Origin: Vandiemenella viatica
Lineage: Eukaryota; Arthropoda; Insecta; Orthoptera; Morabidae
DNA: 64,000 nucleotides
Direction of reading: 5' to 3'
NCBI GenBank assembly: GCA_031002005.1
Contig: JARYHS010011408.1
Location: forward strand, 219,273,473-219,337,472
Shown here: one piece after another, positions 1 to 11,449 of the stretch
How the letters are laid out: every line of letters begins with the position of its first letter
Numbering within the stretch: position 1 is the stretch's first letter
Made by a program: the position numbers and the translations under genes
The notes under the pieces: model-generated
Told to the model about the DNA's origin: nothing
Database searches by the model: none
The model's input: the letters and a program-made list of their open reading frames with translations, nothing else

Positions 1-566
1 TTTATTAAACACAAGTTAATTAACACTAAAGAAGCCCCGCGTGATTGAATCTCAGGTTATTTGGCATTAGTGATCAAGGCACGAAGTGGAGTAGCGATCA
101 GTTAGTGCCCTGTGTTGTAGCCAGTAGCTAGAAACACAGCCACGAAGATGAAGCCATAGGCACAGTATATGAAGTGCTACCCTCTGTAGGGGCTCCTCTC
201 AACTAACAGCACCTTTATTGAAAACTGGATCAAAAATGCGAACTACAAACAAAAACTACAATCAGCAATTCCAAAGTGATGATTCGTCATAAGAGGAGAA
301 CTTAAATTTTGAAATAGCTCCTGATTTGTCGATTTTTGCTGCGCATGAACGGAGAAAACGAGTTTGTCACCTTCTAGAAATAATATGCAGCAATTAAAAT
401 ATTTAAATGTTAATATATCGTAACTAGGGTACTGGGAATTTCTTAAACAAATGCGTATGCCATAAAAATCATTTAGTTTAGCTGCAAGACTGAGAACAAA
501 GAGAAGTATGGCTTACTTTAGCGCCTCCAGTCCTGGTCCTGTGTAAGCTTTGCTTATGCTGATAAT
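1..566. other. AT-rich intergenic, no gene seen
   Basis: No open frame with coding-like composition and no recognisable repeat family was found here by eye. The stretch ends where the truncated hAT-type MITE begins. Confidence 0.5.
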
Positions 567-830
567 TAGGGTTCGGATCTTTAGGTTAAGTCATATTTTT
601 TTCCTGCCTTCTTTTTGAGCTGAAATGCTGAATTAAACACTGATTAAACGTTTCTGATTGTATTTAAACATATTTTACATAGCATATAAATGCATATTCA
701 GACCATTTTCCTAGTTTTGGTCATATTTCGATAATATTTATGGTCATATTGTCATATTTTGAGGAAATATCTGGTAGTTTTTTAATGGTACCGGGAATTC
801 ACTAGATATAAATGAGAAGAAATTAAGATA
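567..830 (-). mobile_element. hAT-type MITE, truncated copy (same family as 54724-55593)
   Basis: The stretch starts with the terminus TAGGGTTCGGATCTTTA. It then matches the reverse complement of the right-hand part of the complete copy at 54724-55593, including the block around 600-640 and the shared stretch GAGAAGAAATTAAGAT near 815-828. It contains several copies of the motif GGTCATA, which also recurs at the other copy's ends. No second terminus is found downstream, so this copy is broken. Orientation is given relative to the complete copy. Confidence 0.65.
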
Positions 831-1040
831 ATTATTCACAAAACTGTACTTCTTGTAAGGACAAAAGCTGCATACCGGGGTTGAGTATCGCCTAAGTACC
901 TTAACTAACAGTCTTGGTAGCACCTTACTGTCCAAAGAAAGTTTGTTGCATATTTTAATTTAGTTTGACCATGTTGCCAGGATACAACGAGAATGCTAAG
1001 AGGTCGCCACAATATTTGATGACCCAAATATTGAAAAGGT

Positions 1041-1457
1041 ATGATAGCAGTTACAGAAATGAAACAGTTCACTTTTCCCAAAAATTCTTCACGTTTATTT
1101 AAAAGAAGTTCAAACAGCATTCTTAAGTTGCACAGGCTAATCGAACAATCGATCCAAAAATTACAGATTATGGAGAGAGGTAACACCGGCCAACCCCGAT
1201 GGAGATTTACAAGTACATATTACGAGAATGAGTACCACGCCCTGGAAGCCATAATGGCCGACTCCAGCAATGCCAACCTAAGATCTGAGTTACCAACTGA
1301 ACGTCGGAACTGCCAACCTACCAACACACGCCTAATTCATCTTACTAACACGACTGCAACCCGGAAAAGACAAAAGACGTCACCGCGACCTATAATTTAT
1401 ACCTTCGCTGACGTCAGAGCCAGAACGCGACTTTCTGCTAACACTTCTACGATTTAG
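1041..1457 (+). CDS. Unrecognised open frame, possibly coding in its second half
   Basis: This is a 138-codon frame from ATG to TAG. The first ~45 codons are AT-rich and look random. From about 1170 the composition shifts to GC-richer codons giving a Ser/Thr/Arg-rich stretch that includes YENEYHALEAIMADSSNANL. I do not recognise a domain. It could be an exon, a decayed transposon gag-like fragment or chance. A TGACGTCA-like CRE core lies inside the 3' part (around 1411), which fits regulatory DNA as well. No splice-site evidence decides between these. Confidence 0.2.
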   Translation: MIAVTEMKQFTFPKNSSRLFKRSSNSILKLHRLIEQSIQKLQIMERGNTGQPRWRFTSTYYENEYHALEAIMADSSNANLRSELPTERRNCQPTNTRLIHLTNTTATRKRQKTSPRPIIYTFADVRARTRLSANTSTI

Positions 1458-4036
1458 ATCTGAAATATCTCAGTAACTAAACGGTTATCCAAAACTTTAG
1501 GTGTGACAGTGTTTCGACATATTTAATTGTGAAATAATGAATATTTAGTGATTAACGTTAAGTGTTTGGTTTAAAAGTTCCCAGCGTATGAGTGGACTAC
1601 TTTCGTACCTGGGGAACTACTATTATATTGGAAATATCTACTTTTCGTCATTTTATTAATGCCACGGTTTATGCAGATTGTTTTATTATCACTGTGTTCT
1701 ACAAAAATTCCTGAGTTTATTGGTGTGGTTTTTATTAAGATCGGTGCAGGGAAAGTTTAACTACTACGTAACCAAAGTGTGATTTCAGTTTTAATTTTAT
1801 AACTTTATTTCTATTACATTTATTACAAATACAAAATTACCACGAGATTCTCTGAATTAAATCACGTATTCTGAAAGTTGTCTCATCTCTGTATCTTGTC
1901 GTAAACGGTTGTAATTAATTTATGAGTTGACCACATGTCAGGCATGAAAACTAGATTTTAAGATCCCTACAGAATCTGTTCTATAGCTTAGAATTACTTG
2001 AAACAATTATATGTGATATTAGATTTTTGGTTCTTTCCGGAGATCTACTTTTTATTTCTAATGTTCTCTAGGATTTTGAGATAAAAATTATTAAGAGTGA
2101 GGTGCAACTGACGAAGTATTAAAAAATTGATTTAAGTTATTTAAACGTTCTGAAACTACGAAATTTTAGTGAATTTATCTTTTAATCGCATGATTACTTC
2201 CCTACAATTACTTTATTTTATTCAAAAGTGTGTGAAAACAGTGAAATGCCAAATATTGGACATTACTTGTGCACTGAACTGGATTATTATGGATTATCAT
2301 ATTAAAGGTTAGTAAAAGGTGTTAATAACACTACAGAAAATTGATTTATTTGGTTTATTTACTATTGAGTTACTTTCTTGCTCGTTAATTGATCTAAAAA
2401 TGGCAAAATGCTTCCAAAGTAGAAATTCTTAAGTCCAAGGTAGTATTATTACTGATTATTTAATTTTCAGTTGATTAAAAGTTTGTTTATCATTATACCC
2501 AGTTTATATCCGGCATTTAACAACTACTGACAGTCTTTACTGCATTCAAATCGGTTTTTACACTGCAAAGTTAACCTATTTCAAAATCTTTTATGTGAAA
2601 TTGAATTTGGGGGATTTAAGCTACTCCCTCCCAAACTGATGTTTTCTTTTTGTTATCGAAGGTTTATTTAGAGCATTTATTTACCTATGGAGACATTTAT
2701 TATTCCTAAAAGGGTTTTATTTAGTGTGTTTGGTTACGGTATCTCTATGCTACTCCCATAACCTAAACATGAAATGAAAACTATCTTCTACTACAGAGTA
2801 AACTTTCCCTCTAATGTCTAAAGGTGAGAGGTCAGAATTTAACCAAAATCCTAAGATGCTTACATGCCCCCCCGAAGATTGAGGTTATTTTCCCCAGAAA
2901 ACTAACTGAATATCTTGAAAAACAACAAAAAAAAATTTAAATTCCCCAAATGAAATGAATTATTCTCACCAAATCTAACTATCTCTTGTTGGTTCGGTTC
3001 TCTCTCCATCATTCATACTCAAAACAAAATATTCTTACTTATAACAATCCCAAAAACTTTTAATTTCCACTCACAAAATTATTACAAAAATCTTCAAACT
3101 CATTCACTCTTAAAAGATCTACATTAATGAGAATTTCTGCTCAAATGGCAAAAATGTAAAATACGAAATATTAAATAATTACAAAATCATAAGCATGTGT
3201 GTTCTCACAAAATTTTCAAAATATCAAACATATTATCAAAATATAAGACATAAATGGTATACATGCAACTTACAACAGTACACTGAAAAATATTATTACA
3301 ATGGAACCTCAGATTTGTTTTCAGAAAAAAAACCTTAAAGTTTAACATTTTATAAACATAGACATAAAAACAAAATGGTGTTTTACAAATAATCTCTCTT
3401 TAGAATTCCATTTTGGAAAGTCTTTCGTTCTGTGAACGTCCTTGTTTGCATATTACACTGTTTTATTATGGCCTTACCACTTTCCCTTTATACACTTTAA
3501 ACCCTTGTCGCAGAACCCCCTAAATGGGTGAAAACCCAAGTCCTGAAACGGGCGCAGACCTTAAGGCTCGTAATTATATAAACCAACAGCCTTATGGCTA
3601 GCTCTGCCGAGCAAAGTCCCTCATCCCCGGTTCCTGACGCAGCAGGGTAGCCTGGGGAACTCGGTCAGCTAGCTGGTCTGTGAAAGATACAAAACAGAAA
3701 ACAAAATATGGGTATTAGTGGCGGCCAAACCGTTCTTAACCACTAACATATACATAACGAGAAATTAAGATACAATACAAAAATAGCTACAAAAGTAAGA
3801 TTACAATAACCATGGTAATTACAATGAAACTTTCACAAGTTGTTGGAAAATGAAACAAAATTAATTATTTTTCTAGCAAAGATGGTAATTACAAATAGCA
3901 AGAAAAATGAAAAACAAGTACAAGTTATAAGTCCTATAAGTAAGTAACGTTACAAGAAATGATCCAAAGGAAAAATATCACTAAGGTACAAGAAAAATAC
4001 AAGCATATCCATATCAAATTAAAACATAGTGAAATG
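1458..4036. other. AT-rich intergenic, nothing supported
   Basis: Long AT-rich stretch without long open frames or TIR/TSD structures that I could see. A GC-richer patch at about 3500-3680 contains inverted pieces around GCTAGC, at both ~3597 and ~3670, but belongs to no family I recognise. Confidence 0.4.
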
Positions 4037-4352
4037 AACTTGGTCCCTGCCAAGTTATTGGATCACTTAACTCAACAGAAGTTGTTACAATCATAAGAAA
4101 TATTACTTCTTAGATTTATTTACATAGTATTATCCCCAAAGAAACATCTAAAAATGTGTAGGGGTAAATTGTAACTTATAAGGAAACGTAGTTTCCAAGC
4201 AGCAGTACCCTGCTGTGTAAAATGAGAGTATATAAGTAGTGTATGTGTGCAACGTAGTTGCGAGGAACCAGTATACCGGTTAAAGGTCAAAATAGTGTAT
4301 CAAATATCTCACAAGTATCACAACACTCGTTGTGTTCACCAGTACACTGGTG
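4037..4352. repeat. Cluster of short perfect hairpins
   Basis: At least eight short inverted repeats lie within 316 bp: 4037-4056 (7 bp stem), 4078-4089, 4096-4112, 4182-4196 (GGAAAC/GTTTCC, loop GTA), 4200-4215 (CAGCAG/CTGCTG), 4249-4261 (GCAAC/GTTGC, loop GTA), 4320-4333 (ACAAC/GTTGT) and 4337-4352 (CACCAG/CTGGTG). Several have GTA or TAC in the loop. The stems differ in sequence, so this is not a tandem repeat. Function is unknown; it may be the decayed non-coding end of a mobile element or a structured RNA. Confidence 0.45.
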
Positions 4353-5205
4353 CAAAAATGTCATATAGTCTTTATAATTGGTATATCTTCCTCTTGTTAT
4401 GAAAAAATAGTTAGGGTCATAGTAGTGTGTATTTGTCATGGGATCCCTGTCCCCTGGACCAAATATATTATAATAATATTACAAGAGAAAAGTTATAGCT
4501 TCAAATCAGTAGTATTTTATCGAAGACAATTCAATTTGTATAGTTTATTGTTCATAAAAAACATTACTCTGATAAGTGTAATTGTTGAAGGCCACTATGA
4601 AGTGCCTAAGGTGCCTCAAAGCACAAAAAATCCTCAACCTTAGTTGGGTAAATAAGACAAAGCGAAGAAGGTGTTACTTAAAGTAGGAAAATCTGTCGTA
4701 AAGTTTATTATAAAAGTTTTACTAGAGTGGTTTATTTTTACTATAAAAATATTTGAAAGCATGTTTATATCCTCACCACATTACTAACATCATTCAACTT
4801 TCTTAGTGCACAAGACAATAGGAATTGCTGTCCCAAAACCGTTCTACGGTACATATATAAACACTTAAGACAGTACATAACTTCCAAAATAGCTTTCAAT
4901 TCATTCTTCAGCAACAAGAATGTAAACTCACATCAGTTTTAATATCATATCTCCAAGACTCCATTATGTGTAACAAACTTGGTCATATCCGCTTTTGTCT
5001 CAATAGTGTGTTGACTGCTCATGTTTCCTATATATATTTGTATTGTGTATGAAATTGTGTAACTATATGTAATAACAATGACGCCTTATTTGTGTATGTG
5101 AGGTCATCCCTAGGTGATGCCTAATGTGTTTTTATATAGGAGGTCGCCTTGTTTTGTTACACTGATACATAATAATAATGATGGGTGGAAATGCAATTAA
5201 TAATT
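4353..5205. other. AT-rich intergenic
   Basis: A 103-codon frame covers 4332-4643, but it overlaps the hairpin patch and has no coding-like composition. I see nothing else to annotate. Confidence 0.4.
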
Positions 5206-5343
5206 ATGGGATTCTCAGGTGAGTCTCTGATTCCTGGCCCTGGTAATAAATATGGGATTCGCAGGTAAGTCTTTGCTTCCTGGCCCTAATAATAATAATG
5301 GGATTCGCAGGCAGGACTCTATTTCCTGGCCCTATTAATAAAA
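5206..5343 (+). repeat. Minisatellite, 3 x 46 bp, with splice-donor-like core
   Basis: Three head-to-tail units start at 5206, 5252 and 5298, giving an exact 46 bp period. Each begins ATGGGATTC and includes TTCCTGGCCCT. Units 1 and 2 carry CAGGTGAGT and CAGGTAAGT, both near-consensus 5' splice sites; unit 3 has CAGGCAGGA, which has lost it. Units differ by several substitutions, so the duplication is not very recent. Confidence 0.7.
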
Positions 5344-5415
5344 TAACAATAATGCATTCCCCCAAAATGGTACTTTCTTCTCTTCCAGCCTCCCCCAAAA
5401 ATATAGGAAAACATG

Positions 5416-5661
5416 TTATATCTCCACCTCTACTTTAACTAGAGCATCAACTTCCTCACTTGCACAAACAACTTTATCCCTTTGACAATCCATCTCAACA
5501 TCCATAAGTTCCACCCTTGGTGTCTCAGAAATCCTATCCAATCTAATCTGGCGTATGACTTCCCAAGGTAGATGTTCAAATATTAGATGGAAGTACCCCT
5601 TAGAAAAGTAAAGAGTTGACAAAACTTCTTGCCCCAATACTACCTCAAAAATCAAAGTCAG
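5416..5661 (-). CDS. Candidate 3' terminal exon, unrecognised
   Basis: The minus-strand frame ends in a stop at 5416 and encodes about 81 residues rich in acidic and hydrophobic amino acids, ending DALVKVEVEI. On the minus strand it is preceded by a pyrimidine-rich TCTTTTACTCAG, a plausible 3' splice acceptor that would start the exon at about 5661. It lies downstream, in the same direction, of the open frame at 6009-6615, so the two could be exons of one gene. No family is recognised and no transcript evidence is available. Confidence 0.22.
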   Translation of the reverse strand: MTLIFEVVLGQEVLSTLYFSKGYFHLIFEHLPWEVIRQIRLDRISETPRVELMDVEMDCQRDKVVCASEEVDALVKVEVEI

Positions 5662-6008
5662 CTGAGTAAAAGACTCAGATAAACAAATACAAAAAATCCC
5701 AAAATAGTAGAAAAATATTAAAAATGGCAGGAATTGTCTTACATATCCTCAAAAGGTAGGATAATTGTGTTGGCACCTTGTGAGGTATACTAATTTTAAG
5801 TTTAAGAACATTCCTCCATTCAGCAAAGAGTATGTCTTTGTTTGGAGTGAAAGGGTTCACATGGCTTTTAAATTTAGGAGCCCTCCCAAAGCATTGATAG
5901 CTGAAAATAATTTTATTTTTATTAGTCTTTCTGTGCTGATATAGCATGGGTACTGTGGGTTGTGAAAGGTGTACACCATTTTCTTCTTATCACAGGAATG
6001 AAAGAGTT

Positions 6009-6615
6009 TCAGCACAATGTCATAGTAAGCTGTACTGAGGTTTTTATTGCTTGAAAAAGTTCTGGCGATATGGTGTATACTGTCCCCAAGATGGTAAGTA
6101 TTAAAATCAAAGTCAGTACCTCATGTGAAACATTCTGAAAGAGAATGAAATGTGCTATCTGTTTTGTAATTTGTAAGTCTCCCAAATGGGCACTGATAGC
6201 AATGAAAAAATTTCTAGTGTTGTTCTCAGGGAACATTTTAGTTGTCAACTGTATATTTAATTTATCAACAAAAGTTGGCTTTTTCAACTTCTTGTTGAAT
6301 GGTTTGCTAGTAACTTCTTTTGTATAAACTAATGGAGTAGGGAAATCAGCTGAGTGATGGATATTGTTTTGAGCATTGAAATTATTAAAGTCATCACTAT
6401 TCCCTAAAATTACTGGCACAGGTTTATCATTCCCACAAATATCAGAAATAAGCTGCACTGCTTCAGGATGTACTGGCATGTTGTCAGCTGACAGTATAGT
6501 AGTGGGATGTGCTAAGTCAGTTGTACAACCAATTAAGCTTTCTGGTTTTTCAGTAGTATTGTTAAGATCATCTGATTGTATAGTTTGTTCTGAATCAGGT
6601 ACATGAGCCTTTACC
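6009..6615 (-). CDS. Partial open frame running into the gap, unrecognised protein
   Basis: About 202 codons are open on the minus strand from the gap edge to a stop at 6009, long for such AT-rich DNA, which argues for real coding. The visible protein is polar and probably disordered at first (SEQTIQSDDLNNTTEKPES and similar). It then has a Lys-rich patch (NKKLKKPTFVDKL) and a hydrophobic stretch near its end (VLTLILILTILGTVYTI) that could be a membrane segment or intron read-through. A GT following a GAG near 6115 on the minus strand could end the exon earlier. The upstream part lies in or beyond the N run. A host exon and a transposon-encoded protein both remain possible. Confidence 0.4.
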
Positions 6616-7615
6616 NNNNNNNNNNNNNNNNNNNNNNNNNNNNNNNNNNNNNNNNNNNNNNNNNNNNNNNNNNNNNNNNNNNNNNNNNNNNNNNNNNNNN
6701 NNNNNNNNNNNNNNNNNNNNNNNNNNNNNNNNNNNNNNNNNNNNNNNNNNNNNNNNNNNNNNNNNNNNNNNNNNNNNNNNNNNNNNNNNNNNNNNNNNNN
6801 NNNNNNNNNNNNNNNNNNNNNNNNNNNNNNNNNNNNNNNNNNNNNNNNNNNNNNNNNNNNNNNNNNNNNNNNNNNNNNNNNNNNNNNNNNNNNNNNNNNN
6901 NNNNNNNNNNNNNNNNNNNNNNNNNNNNNNNNNNNNNNNNNNNNNNNNNNNNNNNNNNNNNNNNNNNNNNNNNNNNNNNNNNNNNNNNNNNNNNNNNNNN
7001 NNNNNNNNNNNNNNNNNNNNNNNNNNNNNNNNNNNNNNNNNNNNNNNNNNNNNNNNNNNNNNNNNNNNNNNNNNNNNNNNNNNNNNNNNNNNNNNNNNNN
7101 NNNNNNNNNNNNNNNNNNNNNNNNNNNNNNNNNNNNNNNNNNNNNNNNNNNNNNNNNNNNNNNNNNNNNNNNNNNNNNNNNNNNNNNNNNNNNNNNNNNN
7201 NNNNNNNNNNNNNNNNNNNNNNNNNNNNNNNNNNNNNNNNNNNNNNNNNNNNNNNNNNNNNNNNNNNNNNNNNNNNNNNNNNNNNNNNNNNNNNNNNNNN
7301 NNNNNNNNNNNNNNNNNNNNNNNNNNNNNNNNNNNNNNNNNNNNNNNNNNNNNNNNNNNNNNNNNNNNNNNNNNNNNNNNNNNNNNNNNNNNNNNNNNNN
7401 NNNNNNNNNNNNNNNNNNNNNNNNNNNNNNNNNNNNNNNNNNNNNNNNNNNNNNNNNNNNNNNNNNNNNNNNNNNNNNNNNNNNNNNNNNNNNNNNNNNN
7501 NNNNNNNNNNNNNNNNNNNNNNNNNNNNNNNNNNNNNNNNNNNNNNNNNNNNNNNNNNNNNNNNNNNNNNNNNNNNNNNNNNNNNNNNNNNNNNNNNNNN
7601 NNNNNNNNNNNNNNN
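6616..7615. other. Assembly gap of exactly 1000 N
   Basis: Every base from 6616 to 7615 is N. The round length indicates scaffold padding, so the true distance is unknown. Translated frames across the gap have no meaning. Confidence 0.99.
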
Positions 7616-7639
7616 CCATCACCAACATACTATGATATG

Positions 7640-7876
7640 TTGCGCTTATGATTGCATGTTGAAACGGTTAATGTTCTGGCCTCGTATTCGGGAGGACACC
7701 GGTTCAAATCCCCATCCGGGCATCAAGATTTCGGTTTTCAATGGTTCCCCAAACCACTCCAGGCAAATGCCGGGATGCTTCCTCTAAAAGACCCTGGCCG
7801 AATTCCTTCCCCCATTCCTTGTCCCCAATCCCATCCCGCCTCTAATGAACGCGAAGTCAATGAGAAAAAAAAAAAA
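7640..7876 (+). mobile_element. tRNA-derived SINE (family A, subfamily II)
   Basis: Head with a B box (GGTTCAAATCC), then the family A body (CCGGGCATC..., CTCCAGGCAAATGCCGGGATGC) and a 3' region GCCTCTAATGAACGCGAAGTC followed by poly(A). The 3' stem of subfamily II is partly decayed. The annotated end is the A run at 7864-7876. Confidence 0.85.
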
Positions 7877-9439
7877 TTCCCCTTTGCATTCTTCACATTT
7901 TCCAGTTTAGTGTGAGTACTTGGGGCAATTTCTATAATTGCTAGGATGACCTCCCCCCATAGTTAACGTATTTGCTTTCATTGGTTACTGGCACATTTGT
8001 GGAAGCGATGTGCCGCGAAGCTCTGGTCAGTGGCTCACCTGTACTGCTTAAATTTATGTGTGTCCAGTGGTGGAAGTCTGGCTGTAAAAATCTGAAAATT
8101 GATATTTGTCAGTTGAGAAAATTGGAAGCTCAGATGGGAGTAACGCAGATGTAGTTGGTTGAATGAAACAAAGTAAAACTACTGACAACTACTATGTACC
8201 AAAGCAAAACTCTCGAAGCAAAACTCTCGTTTTACCACCCACCCCTATACAAACACTACTTATGTCCTCTTGAAATCAACTTTCGTCACCCAGTTCTTTT
8301 GCTCTTATTTCCATTAATCAGATCCTGCAATGATGGAATGAGTTCCTTCCTGAAATACACACCCTTCTCCCGAAAATACTACCCACTGCCTCCGCACATA
8401 CTTCAGCTGTCCAATCTGAAGAACATCTTGTTCCAAAAACGCATCCCTTCAGATTTTCCCAAGCCATCACAGCTTTTTTCCATGTACCAAATCTCATTAC
8501 AAGACCTGCAGCATGCATCAGGCCACCACACCCTATTCCAGTCTGACCGACGGGCAATCTTCTTCATCATTGTACATATTACATTCACCATATGCTCCTA
8601 CCTCGATTGTACTAGTTCTTACTTAGGTGTCATTACCTTTCAGTTAGAATGACATAATATGTACGTCCAACTTAGACCATCGATTGGAAACCCATGCCAG
8701 TTCTTACAACTCTCACAACCTCTGCTGCTGTTTTATAGCAACAGCTATCAGAACTTTACAGGAACTAACACTTCTTCTGAACTCCATAGATGGTAGCTAA
8801 CTTTCCAAAATATACTGGCCTCAATCCATGATAAAATTTAGCAATAACCACACCACTCAATGTTTATTTATTCTTGTATGTTTATACCATTTTCTCTCAT
8901 TTCGTTATATGTTTCTTCTTCTTCCATTTTATGCACAATTGAGGAGTGCAATTAAACTTATTTAGCAGATGTGTTTTTCTTCTTTTCTCAAAAATTTTTT
9001 CATCCTCTTGCTGATAAGTTTGTGACTTTACAATTTTGGAAGAATATATGGTTTGACATTTAAATTGCAACAGTGACTTTCAATGACTACATACCTTTCC
9101 TAATTTTGGGTTAGATCAAGTTAGGTGGCGGCCGAGTTTCAGTAAAGCACAAACTGTTCATCCTGAGACTGAAGGTTTTGTGCGTACCCCACATAAGCTT
9201 TAGGCCTTACATTCTCTACTTACTTTCCATAATGACTCAACCTTTACGAACAGCTAGCGTTAAAAGATATAAGACAACTGATATCTAGCACCTCACACTT
9301 TTATGTATTAAAGTTAATTTTTTTGGTCTGTGACTTTATTCTTATCTGAAGCTTATTCAAAAAATTAGGTTATACTGAAGTGCGAGACATCCTATCATTG
9401 TTGAACATAATCTCTATCGTATATTATTTCTATAAGGTG
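7877..9439. other. Intergenic, no supported gene
   Basis: A 152-codon plus-strand frame (8194-8652) and overlapping minus-strand frames (8318-8591) exist, but none has recognisable domains. The minus-strand reading has a faint coding look with frameshifts, which could be a very old pseudogene. Nothing else is supported. Confidence 0.35.
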
Positions 9440-11067
9440 TTTTTTTTACACAAGCCATTATCTCCCTACATACCTAACTAAAATCAATGAATGAGGTGTT
9501 ATGGTCTCCACCTTGGTCACATGATATTTTATGAAAGGATTTTTTCAGAATTTGACCCTTAAAGGGCAAAAATGTCAATATTTCTAAAATGCCGTTTTTT
9601 GTGTTACGAGTCATTTATCTCCCTGGATACCTATCTGAAAACGTTAACCGAAGATTAAGGTCTCAGCTTTGGTTACATCATATATTAAGACAGGAATTTT
9701 TCGAAATTCGACCTTTAAAGGGCAAAAGTATCAATATTTCTGAATCATGTTTTTGTGTCATGAGCCATTTATCTCCCTTCATATCTAACAGATATAGATA
9801 ATGAGGTATAATATCAACGAGTAAGATCTCCACCGTGGTAACATTAAATTATAAGAAATTAATTTTTCGTAATTCAATCCTTAAAGGGCAAAAATGTCAA
9901 TATTTTTTAAATGCTCTTTTGTTTCTCAAGCCATTATCTCCTGGATATCTAACCAAATCAACAAATAAAGTAGGATTATGAAGAGTAATGTTATGGCTTT
10001 GGTGACATCATATATTAACGAAGAATTTTTTTTGGAATTCAACCCTTAAAGGGAAAAAGTATCATTGGTTCTACAACACATTTTTGTGTCACGAGACATT
10101 TATCTCCCTTCATACTAACCGATATAGATAAATGAGGTATCATATTAAAGAGTAAGGTCTCCGCCATGGTAACATAATATTTTAAGAAAAGTATTTTTCA
10201 TAATTTGACCCTTAAAGGGCAAAAAATGTCAGTATTTCTAAAATGCCTTTTTTGCGTCTCGAGCCATTTATCTTCTTGGATATATAACTGAAATCAATAA
10301 ATGAAGTTGGATTGTAAAGAGTAATGTGTCAGCTTTGGTAACATCATGTACTAAGAAAGAATTGTTTTTGGAATTGAACCCTTAAAAGGAAAAAGTATCA
10401 ATGGTTCTTCAAACTCATTTTTGTGTCAAGCCATTTATCTCCATTAATAATAACCCGAGATAGATAAATGAAGTATCATTCAAATGACTAAGGTCTCTGC
10501 TGCGGTCATGAAATATAATTTTCTGAATTTAACTCTTAAAAGGCAAAAAGATCAGTATTTCTAAAATGCATTTTTGTCTCTCGAGTCATTTATCTCCTTG
10601 ATAATTGAACAAAATTGATAAATGAGATATCTTTTTAAAGACTGAGATCTTCAGTTGGTTACACCTATTTTAAGAAACGATCTTTTCAAAATTCGACCCT
10701 TAAAGGACAAAAGTATTAATATTTCTACAACGCATGAGCCATTTATCTCCATTGATATCTAACCACAATCGATAAACAGGTTATCGTTTAAAATATTATA
10801 GTATCTGCTTTGGACAGATCATATTTTAAGAAAGAACTTTCTTTAGATTCAACCCTTAAGGGGCAAAAATATCATCATTAATAAAACTTTTTATTATTAT
10901 AATTATTTTTTTTACCTCTCTTGATGTCTAACCGAAATCAGTAAATGAGGTATCATTTTAAAGGCCCAGGTGTCCGCTTTGGTCACACCACATTTTATAA
11001 AAGGAATTTGACCCTAAAGGGCAAAAGTATTAATATTATTTTTACAACATTTTTATACAGTATGTAT

Positions 11068-11103
<36 letters not shown>

Positions 11104-11205
11104 TCAAATTCCTTTTATATATATATATTAGAGCCATTTATCTCCTTCGATACCTAACCAAAATCGATAAATGACGTATCATTTTAGAGATTAAGGTCTC
11201 CAATA
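9440..11205 (+). repeat. Satellite array, ten diverged ~160 bp units with dimeric order
   Basis: The core CCTTAAAGGGCAAAA (with variants) recurs at about 9558, 9711, 9878, 10044, 10207, 10377, 10530, 10697, 10853 and 11013, spacing 153-170 bp. Each unit also carries a CATTTATCTCC block, an AAATCGATAAATGAGGTATC-like block and a TTTGGTCACATCATATTTTAAGAA-like block. In the first eight units two variants alternate: after the core, odd units mostly read ATGTCAATATTTCTAAAATGC, even units GTATCAATRTTTCT. Comparable neighbours are therefore ~330 bp apart, a dimeric higher-order unit. The array ends just before a SINE. Confidence 0.85.
11071..11127. repeat. (TA)n microsatellite in the last satellite unit
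   Basis: A run of alternating TA follows TATCTT at about 11071-11099. A second short TA run lies at ~11118-11127, both inside the final satellite monomer. Confidence 0.8.
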
Positions 11206-11210
11206 TTTTT

Positions 11211-11449
11211 ACCGAGCGTGGCGGTGTAACGGTTAGCGTTCTCGCCTCTCATTCGGGAGGACGGCGGTTCGAATCCCTGTCCGGGCATCCAGATTTGGGT
11301 TTTCCATGGTTCCCAAATCACTCCAGGCAAATGCCGGGATGCTTCCTTCAAAAGGCCATGGCCGAATTCCTTCCCATTCCTTGCCCCATCTTTGCCCCCC
11401 ATCCTTTCCCGTCTCTAAAGACCTCGCTGTTGAGAGACGTAAAGCAGTA
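11211..11449 (+). mobile_element. Full-length tRNA-derived SINE (family A, subfamily I)
   Basis: Starts ACCGAGCGTGGCGGTGTAACGG (A-box region) and has a perfect B box GGTTCGAATCC at 11266-11276, as in RNA polymerase III tRNA promoters. The tRNA-unrelated body follows. The 3' end has the subfamily I stem GTCTCT...AGAGAC and finishes AAGCAGT. It sits directly after the satellite array. No long poly(A) remains, so the target duplication is unclear. Confidence 0.92.

Noticed and set aside
6603..7787. Long frames spanning the N run
   Set aside because: Most of their length is N; only the 6009-6615 minus part rests on sequence.
7652..7915. Frames over SINE copies (also 11184-11543, 35616-35858, 51569-51889, 53867-54070)
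   Set aside because: They translate the conserved SINE body in various frames and recur with every copy, so they are not genes.
8194..8652. 152-codon plus-strand frame
   Set aside because: Codon choice and amino acid content look random; no domain, no splice support.
9440..11205. CRISPR array
   Set aside because: The units are ~160 bp, diverged along their whole length and lack short identical repeats with unique spacers; the genome is eukaryotic.
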